64,000 nt of DNA from Plutella xylostella (lineage: Eukaryota > Arthropoda > Insecta > Lepidoptera > Plutellidae), in NCBI RefSeq assembly GCF_932276165.1, contig NC_064001.1:3727501-3791500 (forward strand), given 5' to 3'. The position numbers and the translations under genes were made by a program. This document shows, one piece after another, positions 23,246 through 34,700 of the stretch (positions are counted from its first letter, which is position 1; each line of letters begins with the position of its first letter). The notes under the pieces are model-generated. The model saw only the letters and a program-made list of their open reading frames with translations, was not told the DNA's origin and did no database searches.

Positions 23246-23560
23246 CATAAAGGACTCAAACTGTTTGAGTCCTTTTACAGAAACGCATTTCCTATGAAAC
23301 CATGAAAAATTTAGTTTTTTATAAAAGACTCAAGCGCTCTGAGTCGTTTTAGAGAAATACGTATTCATTAAAAAAAGACAATTTGTATTTAGCAGAAAGG
23401 ACTCAACCCGTCTGAGTCGTTTTAGAGAAATACCTATTCATTGAAAAAAGACAATTTGTATTTAGCAGAAAGGACTCAAACCGTCTTGAGTCGTTTTAGC
23501 GAAATACTTATTGATTGAAAAAAGTCAATTTGTATTTAGCTGAAAGGACTCAAACTGTTT
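23246..23560 (+). repeat. Tandem repeat of TIR motif, about 73-74 bp period
   Basis: About five units each carry AAAGGACTCAA followed a few bases on by GAGTCSTTTTA, so every unit is itself a small palindrome. The clear units start at about 23392, 23465 and 23539; the two before them are more diverged. The motif equals the inner part of the element's own terminal repeat. Confidence 0.65.
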
Positions 23561-23793
23561 TTGTTCCGTCTCTTAGCCACTATTCTGTCACCGCATTTTT
23601 CCACCTTCCGTCCCCCCACGAGCCAAGTATCCTGCCACTCCCATTTCAGTTCGGCGACCCGCATACCGACGTTGAACACTTTCCTCTTTTGACGGATCAC
23701 CACGTTGGGAATACGTCTAAGCGAAATACTTAACATGGCTCGCTCTATAGCTCTTTGTGGAACTCTGATTCGGTGCACATTTTCGTTGGTCAT
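23536..23793 (-). pseudogene. LINE polyprotein C-terminal remnant
   Basis: The minus-strand frame reads MTNENVHRIRVPQRAIERAM, then SLRRIPNVVIRQ and VAELKWEWQDTW. These match the conserved end of RTE-like LINE proteins ('tkenv.kl.vaqRaMEraMLgisLrDrI.n..IR'). Its upstream end continues at 24196-24230 beyond the 5S-derived SINE, which inserted into it. The protein is truncated at both ends. Confidence 0.6.
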
Positions 23794-23803
23794 CGTCCAT
23801 GTA

Positions 23804-24183
23804 GCGTCCGTAGTCGAGCGGGCCTCAGTGATCGTAACTGATCGCTGAGGTTAAGCAACAACTGACATGGTCAGCCATTGGATGGGTGACCAATTTCAAG
23901 TGGTGCTTTTCTGGACGCTTCCGTGCTTCGGACGGCACGTTAAGCCGTGGGGTCCCGGTTGCTGCTTCGGCAGCAGTCGTTAAGCCTAGTCAGAGGCCTT
24001 CAGGCGGCTTGAAAACATCTGACAGTCGGGTTGCCCACTTACCCGACAACTCTCTCAGCACAAGCTTGCTTGTGTTGGGGTCCACCAACCCGCACTTGGC
24101 CAGTGTGGTGGACTAGGCCTAAACCCTTCCTTCATTGGAAGGAGACCCGTGCCCCAGCAGTGGGGACGTAATGGGTCGTGATG
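23804..24183 (+). mobile_element. 5S-rRNA-derived SINE
   Basis: Flanked by a perfect 12-bp duplication ATCGTCCATGTA (23792-23803 and 24184-24195). The head (about 23840-23893) contains GATCGCTGAGGTTAAGCAAC, then GGTCAGCCATTGGATGGGTG and ACC. It follows the internal promoter of insect 5S rRNA (GATCACCGAAATTAAGCAGC ... GGTTAGTACTTAGATGGGGG ACC), covering boxes A, IE and C. The body ends in a LINE-like tail, GGAAGGAGACCCGTGCCCCA...GATGATG. It is not a functional 5S gene. Related tails occur at 25208-25422 and 41814-41905. Confidence 0.8.
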
Positions 24184-24224
24184 ATCGTCCATGTATCGGC
24201 ACCGTATGTTAGTGTGGGCAAGTC

Positions 24225-24343
24225 ACATTAGCAATTAACAATCCATAAGCAGCGTCGCTCGACTCTCAAACATCTATCAGATTCATACAAGTTACGCCCG
24301 ATTTGATAAGCGAGCGACGATGCCTAAGGATTGTTAATGGCTA
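24225..24343. mobile_element. Small inverted-repeat MITE
   Basis: ATTAGCAATTAACAATCC at the left pairs with GGATTGTTAATGGCTAAT at the right. Inner matches (CGTCGCTCG / CGAGCGACG) extend the stem. Non-coding. Confidence 0.6.
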
Positions 24344-24999
24344 ATTTTCGGTGGTGGTAACTCCAAAGGAATGTCACAAGGTGACTTGGTTCTCACACGA
24401 CTGTCGGACCGGGACCACACTATCGTGGTCAAATCGACCACATTTTGATTAATCAAAAATGAAGATATTCCCTTATAGATGTTAGAAATACTTAAGTAGG
24501 GTTGCTAAAGTCAAGAGTGACCACCACTTAGTCGTTGGAAAAATCTGCTTGACGATAGCGGGAGCTCAGAAGCAGGCCACAAGATCTGCCAAAGATGTGG
24601 CTGTAAATAAGCTGCAGGACCCGGAAGTCAGAAGATAACTTAGTATCAAGATCCACAACAAATACCATCAACCTACTAAGTGTGGGCGACGCGCCTCAAT
24701 CAAAGATAACTGCACTGGCATTAAATACATGTTTTTAAAAAGTTGCGAAGTAATAATAAGGCACAAGGAACACTTAAATGGATGTCTAAAGGAACATGGC
24801 ATATGATCAACTCTCCGAGGAAGACTTAACATAGAACTAGACTAAAGAAGCACGAGTTGCGTACGAGTATTTTCTTTGTGAACAAAATATCAAACGTAAT
24901 TTAAAAAAAGGACCAACGCTGTTAGTCTGATTCTATATCTTGGAGAAAACAAACAGCGGCTGCCATGAAGGATCTATAGAGAGAATCAAATAAATTTTG

Positions 25000-25170
25000 C
25001 AACAAACCCCAGGATATCTCCTTCTTACTATGGAAGACCGACTTGTAAGATGGTATGACCACATTGCCGAAGTTTTTAAAGATCTAAACCAGTCTGCATC
25101 TGAGGAGTTGGATGCAGATTCAATAAACCAGGAGCATCTTGTATATCCAGATCTTGATGTATGTCAAGAA
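25000..25170 (+). pseudogene. LINE-like remnant
   Basis: A short frame reads LLTMEDRLVRWYDHIAEVF then KDLNQSASEELDAD. It resembles the 'W.eHf.eLfe' spacer between endonuclease and reverse transcriptase in RTE-type LINEs. It is heavily decayed, and the assignment is tentative. Confidence 0.35.
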
Positions 25171-25207
25171 GCATAATCGTAATCATTATGATTATAATAA
25201 AATCGAT

Positions 25208-25422
25208 AGCAGTCGTTAAGCCTAGTCAGAGACCTTCGGGCGGCTTGAAAACATCTGTCAGTCGGGTTGCCCAATTACCCGTCAACTCTGTCAGCACAAG
25301 CTTGCTTGTGTTGGGGTCCACTAACCCACACTGGGACAGAGTAGTGGACTAGGCCTAACCCATTCCTTCATTGGAAGGAGACCCATGCCCCGGCAGTAGA
25401 GATGTGACGGGTCGTGATGATG
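25208..25422 (+). mobile_element. SINE 3' body, same family as 23804-24183
   Basis: Matches the downstream two thirds of the 5S-derived SINE, from GCAGTCGTTAAGCCTAGTCA to GGGTCGTGATGATGG, with scattered substitutions. The 5S-like head is missing, so it is a 5'-truncated copy or a shared LINE tail. Confidence 0.7.
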
Positions 25423-25624
25423 GTTAAATTAATGATTATGAGATTTATAATTATTCTGCATCTTGACATAAATTTCAATATCCAACCCCAAAGTAAAGTC
25501 GAAGTGATACGGACCATACGATCGCTGAAAAGTGGATACAGGGAACGACGGATATCCTACGGAGGCATAAAAAGGAGGATGGTTCCAATATACCGAGGAT
25601 GATGAAGTGAAGTTAGAGTAAAAG

Positions 25625-26195
25625 AGAATTTTATTTATGTCCAACTTTATCCTTTGAGGTTTGCTTATGTTCATATTGCTTTATCCTGAAAATTATGGGA
25701 TAAATACGGGTCGTAGACACTTAAAAAAAAAGTGGGCTTCCATTTCGTAAAAAAAAATATCAAAATCAGTTAAGTTGATCCAGAGTTTTGCTCTTGGGAA
25801 CACATTTCCGGTTAGAATTTTATTCATGCCCAACTTTTTCCTATGAGGTTTGCTTTCCGTCAAAATGCTTTATCCTGAAAATTATGGGATACAAACGGGT
25901 CGTAGATACTCACTAAAAACGTAGGCTTCTCTTTTGTAAAAAAAATATCAAAATCGGTTAAGTTGATCCAGAGTTTTGCGCTTGGGAACACATTTCCGGT
26001 TAGAATTTTATTCATGCCCAACTTTTTTATATGAGGTTTGCTTTCCGTCAAAATGCTTTATCCTGAAAATTATGGGATACAAACGGGTTGTAGATACTCA
26101 CTAAAAACGTAGGCTTCTATTTTGTAAAAAAAATATCAAAATCGGTTAAGTTGATCCAGAGTTTTGCGCTTGAGAATACAGTTCCGGTTAGATTT
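25625..26195 (+). repeat. Tandem repeat, about 188-190 bp x 3
   Basis: Units begin GAATTTTATTYATGYCCAAC at 25625, 25815 and 26003. Each holds ATTATGGGATACAAACGGGT and GGTTAAGTTGATCCAGAGTT. Units 2 and 3 are nearly identical; unit 1 is more diverged. Non-coding. Confidence 0.75.
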
Positions 26196-26663
26196 TTATA
26201 TAGATGTGAAATGTTGTTTCCGATTACATTTCAATATAAAATATTTAATAATAGCTTTACTTTTGATATATATTTTTTATTATGTGTAAAAAAGTAATGT
26301 CTTGTGTCTACAATATAAATATTTTACATTAAAAACCATATTGTTATCAAAAAAAATATTTTATAAAAATAAATATTTGGTTGGATCCTTTCTGCGAAAC
26401 GTTGAATTTCCCTGCTTGCATAGAAAAAGCAATTTAGGAGAAAGGATCCAAGTGCATACTTTCATTAATAACTCAATAAATATTCGTTATAGCTACACCA
26501 TGATTTGCAATAGTAAAATAACAATAAATATGCATAATTTAAGATAATTTTCACATATAAGATGCTTTTCATTGCTGAAGAATACCGATTAGAACTTAAA
26601 ACGTCTATATCTCAGAACTAGGTTTGTGTGGGTTGAGTCCTTTCTGCGTAACTACGTCCATTA

Positions 26664-26795
26664 CTGTTCTACTAATTCAAGTCTACCTTCAATATATTCT
26701 TGGCTAATTCGATCCTTCGGTGCCTTCTTAAAATTAACCCGCGCTTTCTTTATTCTATTGCTCAAGTCTAATTGAAAGTTTACTATAGAATCCAT
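26664..26795 (-). pseudogene. BEL-1 gag, N-terminal piece
   Basis: An ATG at 26795 opens 44 codons (MDSIVNFQLDLSNRIKKARV...RLELVEQ), a basic, coiled N-terminus typical of Pao gags. It is cut exactly at the 3.6-kb TIR element. The next gag residues appear at 23058-23037. Confidence 0.7.
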
Positions 26796-27394
26796 TTTTA
26801 CCAATAGAACTTACTTACTTACTTTACTCTTACCCTAAGATTAAATATTTACATATTATTTTTCAGTTAAGCCAAAAATGTTTCAAATTTTTCTAAGTCT
26901 ACGGTTACTATACTAATTCACTAAGTTTACATGTCCTTAGCTTTAAAGTCTATTTTCGCTCAACACCGATGAAACTTCCAAGTGTTTTGTTTCTTGACAA
27001 TAAAGTACAAATTCGTCTACAAATCGACCCATCAATATTGTAATGTACTCACAGTTTTTTTTTCACCCTTTACTTCACTCACTCACTGATCACTGATTGC
27101 GCCAAGTAGGTAGTTCCTCTGGAATCTGGATACAGCCTCGGCCGCCCACAATACTCTTCCTAGTACTGCGGAGTCGCTGTTTCTGGTTCCGCTCCGTCCT
27201 GTCAGGCGCTGGTGATGACCACACGCCCTGCCGCCGCCGCCGTTCCACCAGTTTGATGTTTGCACCGCACCGCACCGTGCAAACTCCCTCCCACCAAGTT
27301 ACGATGTTGCGATAGCTATCCCCTGTCCGTAGCTTCCGTCGATAACTCAAAATGCGATTGGTTGCTAATTCAATTTTGACTACGAAGGACCATA
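26796..27394 (-). other. BEL-1 leader and primer-binding site
   Basis: Untranslated leader of BEL-1. The primer-binding site is TGGTCCTTCGTAGTC (minus strand, about 27378-27392), 2 nt from the 5' LTR, starting with TGG as needed to pair with a tRNA CCA end. The GC-rich stretch at about 27110-27330 gives chance open frames that I do not accept as genes. Confidence 0.6.
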
Positions 27395-27599
27395 TGAACA
27401 TTCACTCCTCGAACTAACTCGAATAGTAAAACTATTGTACGTGAATGTTCATAATAATTTATTTATTTTCCAATTTAAAAGACCGAAAAATTGCTTCTTT
27501 TTCTCTGACAAATTATCAACAACATAGACACACGTGTCAAAACATAAAAAAGAACATAAAAATGTAAATTCTCAGAATAACAACATTATGACTTAAACA
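27395..27599 (-). repeat. BEL-1 5' LTR
   Basis: A 205-bp repeat of 11977-12181 followed by TTGTG (27600-27604), matching the copy at 11972-11976. Confidence 0.92.
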
Positions 27600-27604
27600 T
27601 TGTG

Positions 27605-28432
27605 AACGATCAGCGCTGTAAATACTTTTGAACTGAGATTTTAATGTAAACCTATGTTTTAAATCCATATTTCTTCTTCTAACATGAACCTTGTGTTATT
27701 CAAACCTTATTTCATCCATATGAACACCAGCTTGAGCAAGACATTTGAAAAGTACTGTAACATTTTCGAAGTAAATTTTAATATTATGACAATATTATGA
27801 ATTATCGACTCAAATTTCGTTACTGATAAATCAATATCTCTTTTAGCACCAAACACATAAATCTAAAAAAAAATGCATGAAGAAAATGCACTTAACCACT
27901 CTAAATACATATCTAAATACATGGCGTTCGGAAATACGACCGTTGCCGAACAATGGCGAAGATTTCTATGCGCATTATCAATTTTGGGGAACTGTAAATA
28001 GCTGACAAAGATAAAAGGTCTTAGCAAAATCGCACTCTTTCTTGGACTTTACTTATAAGTAGTTCGACTGTAGGTAGGTATAAGTACTACTCCCTAACCA
28101 TATAAAGTAACTAGACTACTAGTATATAGATGTCGTTATAATTAGATTAATTAATTCAAGTAACAAGACTCACAGACATAGTAGGACTTTAGGTAGTTGG
28201 CCCGTTATGATGGAAAATACTTGTTAGATAACGTAAGCCCCAGTTAAATTTTCTTTGCGTAGAATGAATCGTTTATTAGAAATGTCATAGTTGGCAGTGA
28301 CAGCTGACAGTTTGGCAAAAAACAAATTGAAATAGTTTTGATTATAAATTGTAGATGGCGTAAGTTTTTAATTTTATGTACTGTTTTATCTTCAAAATGG
28401 ACCAATAGAATCGTGAGAAGTGTCTCATTTTA
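27605..28432. other. Upstream region of the CREB3-family gene, no gene seen
   Basis: AT-rich, with no supportable open frame. It lies between the BEL-1 insertion and the first candidate exon, so it probably holds distal promoter sequence. Confidence 0.5.
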
Positions 28433-28440
28433 TGACGTCA
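28433..28440. promoter_or_regulatory. Perfect palindromic cAMP-response element
   Basis: TGACGTCA, about 200 bp before the first candidate start codon, followed by CGTTCCACGTTGG and preceded by a CCAAT box at about 28402. CREB3-family bZIPs are known to bind CRE- and UPRE-like TGACGT cores. Autoregulation is therefore possible, but this is inference. Confidence 0.5.
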
Positions 28441-28643
28441 CGTTCCACGTTGGAAGTTGACCCATGTCAATTTCTCCGTTCTATTTCTTTTTTCTAAATG
28501 TTTGTTGGAAAAAAACAAAATAAATAATGTTGTATGGACAATAATACACGGAATGCTTTCAGTATTTCTTTCCCAATAGAAAAGAGAACCAGTGCTATCA
28601 AGAATCATGTTTATTTGTGAAATAAAGTGTGCAATGCAGAAAA

Positions 28644-28766
28644 ATGACTCGTGCAAACGAGGATGTGAATAGGATCTTGGAGTATCTCACAAAAAATGAC
28701 GAGGATTTCAATACAGTGAATGCAAAAAGTGAAATAATGGATTCTTATAATCAAGACAGTCTTCTG
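28644..28766 (+). CDS. CREB3-family gene, candidate first exon 1a
   Basis: ATG at 28644 opens 41 codons (MTRANEDVNRILEYLTKNDE...), ending in CTG|GTTAGT. It finishes in phase 0, as required by exon 2. The acidic content and position suit a first coding exon. It is about 200 bp downstream of the CRE. The peptide itself is not one I recognise. Confidence 0.6.
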
Positions 28767-31700
28767 GTTAGTATATTACATGTTATTTACCAAGTATTTA
28801 CCGCATAAATACCCTAATCTTTACTGATGACGAGCGAGAGTATCTCAAAGTTGATATAAATTAGAACACTACATAAAAAATAATTGAGTGATATGATTGA
28901 AAGAAAGCAAGCGTGCTATGTGACGGGCGTCGGGGTAATAGTTGGCGTCTCTGCACGACCAGTGAAGGATCCCGTTCGGCGACTTTCAAGCCCGTACCTA
29001 CACTTTTACCGTTATCCGTTCATTTGGTTGTTGTATCGGTAGCGGACGCTCGCTGCACCGGGCATTTCGGCCTTCATTACTTCTAGCTAATTCATTAATT
29101 GCGTGTCGATTAGCTAAGTGATAATAAGAGTAAACGCCGGTGTTTTCCCAGATTCGCGCATTAATTCTGGCGTTAGTTGTTTGGCGTCGATTGCGTCGCG
29201 CGCGTTTCTTGTTTCATAAACAAGTGCCACCGAGGCACTGGCACCATGCGGTCGTTATCAGCTCCATATGTCGCGTAGTTATCGGGCCGGCGACACGCTC
29301 CACCCCTAGCTGCACTCACGGGAGACTCCCAGTGTTGACACAAACTTGCATACAAAATTACACAAACCTTATCCACTGTCTCAAACTGTAAATCTTATTG
29401 GAAGTGACTGTTCAATGTTTTAACTCAGTGCCTGTGTTGTGTTTTCCCATGGGATTGTTTTGATTTGTGCATAATGGATAAGAAATTAGACTTAATGTCG
29501 TTTCTGGAGGTAATTCCCAAATTTTGTTGTGTGTTTTCATTCATGTTTGGCATGTTATGAAGAGAATTTGTACTTATTATCTATGTTGTTGTAGTCCCAG
29601 GTTGATACTACAGATAAGACTTACTGAGGTATAAAATTAACTGAAAGATAACATAATAAACCTGTGATGTGTGAACTTATAGCAACCTTTCTCTTCTGAA
29701 AAGAGAGAGGCAGTCTAGAGATACCACTCTTTGGACTTTAACAATGTTATTATTTCATGCAGCACAATTTCTTATGAAGAAAAAACTCTCAATTTGCTTC
29801 TGTTTTAGCTTAAAACTATACAATTGTTAACTTTGATAACATTGTTTCATAAACACATGGCACTATTGAATCAGCCACAAAACTTGGAATTTCCATATGA
29901 AATGTTGATAGTACTAAAGTAAAAGATCCCAATCAGTTCACTTTCATGTTAAAAGGTTGAATAAATATTCAGTAAGAGCTTACGCCATCTCACTATGGGG
30001 TCAATGCCACACAAGTATGGTTTGCCAAACAGGTTCACTGAGCCCAAAATATCATGAGGATGCCAAAATACTTTTTATTATTCACAAAATAAGGTGTAAG
30101 GCTTGTCTTCGACTTCCATCATTATGTGCAAGCCTGTTTTATAGAGGCCTTTTTTATAATACTATTACTATACTATACCTACCTATCTATATTATCATGT
30201 AAGATGAAGTAGTTCCAATAATTGTTATGCAATACATTATCCCTGAATGCTTAAGGCTCTTATTTAACCCAGAAATCCCAGTAGCCACTCTGACACCTGA
30301 GATAGATGATTCAAAGCTCATTTGTAAAAGCTTGTTGACCATATTAATTAGCTGAGTAATCCTTACACCTTTAATTACATCTTAAGCTTCACACCAAAAG
30401 CCTACACACCCTCCATAGCACCTAATCAAGACTTAACCTTCAATGTTTCTAAGCACATTATTACCCCCATTTAGTCGGACACGTGGCAGTCCTACTCCGA
30501 GGACTTGCTGGAGAATATCTTCTCTTTGGAGGACGGCTCTGGGATCAATCTGCTGGATGACACGTTGCCCGACTTCAACCTCGGTGCTGACAGTGTCTCG
30601 CAGCCGTCTGACGGACCAAGCAGCTCGTGCTCCGACAGCGGGCTGTCCAGTGACCAGGCTGAGTTGTAAGTACATAATTATTAGATATAGATGCTTATAT
30701 GCATACCATAGATTGATATCAAATTCTTGTAGTGAACCAATTTCAATCTTATGTGTTTACAGGTCATAAATGAGAATTCAGATCATAAATGCACAAATAT
30801 TTGTTCCTCAAATTCCCATGAGTAAGCATTGGCAAAGTATGCATATACTGTATTTTTTCTTACTTGTTGTAGATTTTAAGCAATCTTGGAGTGTCTTTTC
30901 ATTTGGATTAATTTAAAAACAAATGAAATATTTACAAGCAAAAATGATTGATTTCGTAATTAAACTATTTATTTTGGCCGTAGTTTATTTGTGCAATAGT
31001 ATTTTAATTAAAAAGACACACAAAGATTGTTTACCTTTTTCGCCAAATAAGAATGAATACAGTATACTTAGAAAGCCATTGTATAATATTATGGCATCCA
31101 CTGTCCAACTTATTACTTTGTAACTAATGAAAAGAAGGTGACAGTCACCTCCCACTGACTAACCATAGGAGAAGTTATAAACATAATTATTTATTAAATA
31201 AATATTGGGAATATGTATGCATAGATAATATAAATTATATGTTTAATTAGTTATTTTAATTACTGATGAAATTATGAGTAATATAATTCTTGTTAAGAAA
31301 TTACCATTTAATTCAATCACTTCTCACATCAACAAATTGATCTGGTGGTTTTTGTTCCATCCTCGTAATATTAAAAAAGAATTTTAGCTAATTGCCTCAT
31401 TTCTTTCACTATTTAATTACTTAATTAGGCTACAAAGCGAGCTAGACTAGTTCATTTAATGAATTTAACTTGAAAAAAGATAGCCATATATCCGTAGCAA
31501 TAAGATAGAAAGGGGTAGAACGAAGATCTGATTTCATTCACTTCAATGGCCATTTAGGATTGGTTTTTACGGACACTTTCACCTTTTGGCGAACATTGCA
31601 GTTGCAATTTAAGTTTTATTAAGCGCGCAGTAAGAATTATTGTAGTGTGGTCCAATTGAGACGGTTGCATCAGAATTAAGTTTTTAAATATCACTCACTC

Positions 31701-34700
31701 AACTCGTTTGGGTCGACATATCTAGATTTACTTTCTGCTTATCTCATTATCCCATAACTTTTGTGTCACGCCAGCATGAATAATTGTTCAGTTTGTGTAA
31801 CTATGTAGGTAATGTATGTACATATGTATGTACATATGTATGTACATATGTAGGTATGTATGCTTACCAATTTATTGTGAAAGTCATAAAAGTACATTGA
31901 AAGTAGGTAATCTTGGAATTAACACGATTACAAAGTTATAATAATATTATCAATTGGATACAATGTCTACAGAGCTAATGAAATACTTTTCAGCTACTTT
32001 TTCTGAACGTATTAATTGGTCTTATATGCTTTGCTATCCAATATCTTTATTTATTGCAAAATTTTTACATAAGAAACATTTTTTATCCCAAAACTCCGCC
32101 GGAAAACGTCTTTCATCGTGTAGCTAACTAAGCAAAGATAGGAAAGGAAGGAATTCGATTATTTTATTCAAATCACACAAGAGCTTATGTAATGAGCAAA
32201 CCTCGCGTAGGCCACTAAACGCTAGTGTAGTTGAATGACCTTATCTAACATCCTCTACTGTCTACTCTCGAAAATAATGTAACAAATTAACTGCTGTTGG
32301 AATCATCTCTCTTCATCAGTAGATTTTATTATGAAAGTGTAAGCGCTGCGGTTAATTATTACATTAATTATTTATTGTTACAAGACATAAAAACACCACG
32401 ATGATAAACACTAGCCTAGCTCTAGTGTTTGACACCGACATAAGAACGTTTTAGAGCCTAAATAGTCGTCCTGAACAAACGAATACTGAAGCAGCACACC
32501 TGCACAGCAAGGTATTCTCTTAACTCATTATTAGTCATCATTGAGTGAACGTAGAAGGTCCGGTTTTAGGCGCAAATTACGGATACAGATAGAATTCAAG
32601 CCTTGGCAATGAATAGAAGTAACTATGATAAGCGATAAATCTTGGTGGGCTTTTTTAAACTGGTTTTTATACGTAAAAATCGCTAATTTAATACAAATAA
32701 GATTTTATCAGGCACGCCTCTTATTTCATTGGCACTATTATAAAACTGGCGAAATGTGGATGCAATGCGTCTCACGCCACGCAATGCCTCCCCCATAAGT
32801 TATAGAATGCGTAAGTAATCATTAATTAATGATATTTTATGTTAAATGGTCAGTAAATCATGATTAAATTTTTCTACGTTTCATTTGACCGAAACTAATA
32901 GCGAAGCTGATTATTAGAAATTATATCGTTGGTAAACCTATTCTCTGACCTATAGGCTATTCATATTATTATTAATATTATATTTACCTACGACCTGGAT
33001 ACAGAACAGTACTATTACAATATGCTTTAAAATAAAATAATACTCGTATAATGAGTGTCTGACATTTAAACAAGTAACCTTGGATATTTATAATTTTGAT
33101 TCGAACTCGTTTTAAAATGGGCCACATTTTGATGATGCTAGACGCTACAGACTTACTAGGCTACGCCAACAATGGATGCTCTAGGGCTCTAGTGAAATTT
33201 GACTCTAAGATTCTTCCTTGACGAATTAGGAAGTTTAGGAGGAGCTGCTGCGCTTACCCCGGCTCTACATATCTCGTTGAAATAAACGTGCCGATTGCAT
33301 GAAAACCCTCTGTAAAAACCCTGTAGCACTCTGTGTCCAATAGAAACCTTTAGATGTATAATAATGCACATAACGTAATAGTTCAAAATTATACCCTATT
33401 TATTGGAAATTCTTGTAGTTAATGTACATTGTATTTCATAAAACGGGTTAATGTTTTAGGTTAGCACGTGGAGTTTGTATCAATAACATTAGGCCTTAAA
33501 CTGTAGCATGTTATCAACATTCAGATAACTTTCACATGTTCGTACGCATGCGATACTTACAAAGTCAGCTTATCTTGGGCACCTATAGGTACCTATATAA
33601 ACAGCTAACCTTTTACCCCCAGTTTCTGAAAGGCGAAATAAACTATCGATTAATAAATTACAAATACTCATGTGGATCAGGATATAAACGGGGGAGGTTT
33701 TTGAATCAGACATCCATTTTGGAATATTTATGAAAATGTATACATATTATGATAATTTTATGATTATTAAATCGTTTTACCGTGTGTCGGTGACCAATAC
33801 TAAAGCGAGCAAAAGTTTGTCACTGTGGTGAAAGAATTAGCTACTCGGACACGGATGAATAGTAATACCTTAAGAGCAACTACTACTTAATAATTATATC
33901 TACTTAACTATAGATAAACCGTGTTTACTTTCTTGGAGAGAATCTCCTTGAATTGACACGACACGAGTAAGAGTAGTCAACAGGGTCTTTGCGATCTCTG
34001 GCTATGACTAATCGTCCTTGCGGCTCCAGTGAGTCAGACATTGTAGCAGTATTGCTTATTGGTTTTCTTTCTTTGATATTTGGTTTCGCATTCTGCAGCG
34101 ATAAGATTCCTAACTTCGTTTTTGTAAATGTGTTCAATAATATGTTCTAAGAATGTTTTAAATACATAATCGGTCATATGCTTTCGATGCCGAGGATTTA
34201 TAACCCTAGTGAAGCTAATTAGAAAGGAATCTTTTTGAATAGCAAGGTAGAAAACCTATAAGAACTTATAAGTAATACATAGTAAATGGTTAGAATGGCC
34301 TAGAATGTAATGTGTTTTTGCTAACTTATGCGATTCTTAAAGTAGGTAAATCATAAAAAGTAAATCAATAAGTATTTATGTGCAATTTCGCAATTGCTAC
34401 ATGGAAGGAATGAGATTCAAATCAATTAACCGCAGTAAAACCAAGTGTATAAAACCTAATATTAGGTTATTAGGTATTCTCAATCCCTGAAAGTTCATAA
34501 TCTATAGGTAATAAAACTGTTAAGTTGTTATCCGTGCCGGTAAATATTTCTTTCCATACGGATCTATTTTCCCTTGCAAATTAAAAAATGACAGATGAAA
34601 TTTATGGATTATTAATTATGGATTGAGCTGTCATAGGGCTCAGATGCAGCCTGGTGAATAAGGTTCACTTTCCCTTCCAACTCAATAAATGTCAGAGAAA

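Larger units (their letters stand above)
23059..26660. mobile_element. 3.6-kb TIR element of unknown family, composite
   Basis: The ends are inverted repeats TGGACGTAGTTACGCAGAAA of about 36 bp with few mismatches. The flanks are TAAC (23055-23058) and TTAC (26661-26664), an imperfect 4-bp duplication in BEL-1 gag. The motif GCAGAAAGGACTCAA of the ends is repeated inside at 23246-23560 and as GGATCCTTTCTGCG near 26385. No transposase was recognised. The cargo includes LINE remnants, a 5S-derived SINE, a small inverted-repeat MITE (about 24225-24343), a second SINE tail and a 190-bp tandem repeat. Confidence 0.6.
11977..27599 (-). mobile_element. BEL/Pao LTR retrotransposon (BEL-1), opened by three insertions
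   Basis: Identical-looking 205-bp LTRs (11977-12181 and 27395-27599, TG...CA ends) flank the element. The target duplication is TTGTG (11972-11976 and 27600-27604). The genes read on the minus strand: gag with zinc knuckles, aspartic protease, reverse transcriptase, RNase H and integrase. Three elements interrupt it: BEL-2 in the protease region, a MITE-like element in gag, and a 3.6-kb TIR element in gag. Subtracting these leaves about 6.4 kb, the usual size for BEL elements. No envelope-like gene was seen. Confidence 0.92.

Noticed and set aside
23838..23895. 5S rRNA gene
   Set aside because: Only the internal promoter region resembles 5S, it has many substitutions, and it is fused to a LINE-like tail inside a 12-bp target duplication.
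11977..27599. Endogenous retrovirus with envelope
   Set aside because: No open frame with signal peptide, membrane anchor or fusion-type features follows pol; the structure is that of BEL/Pao retrotransposons.
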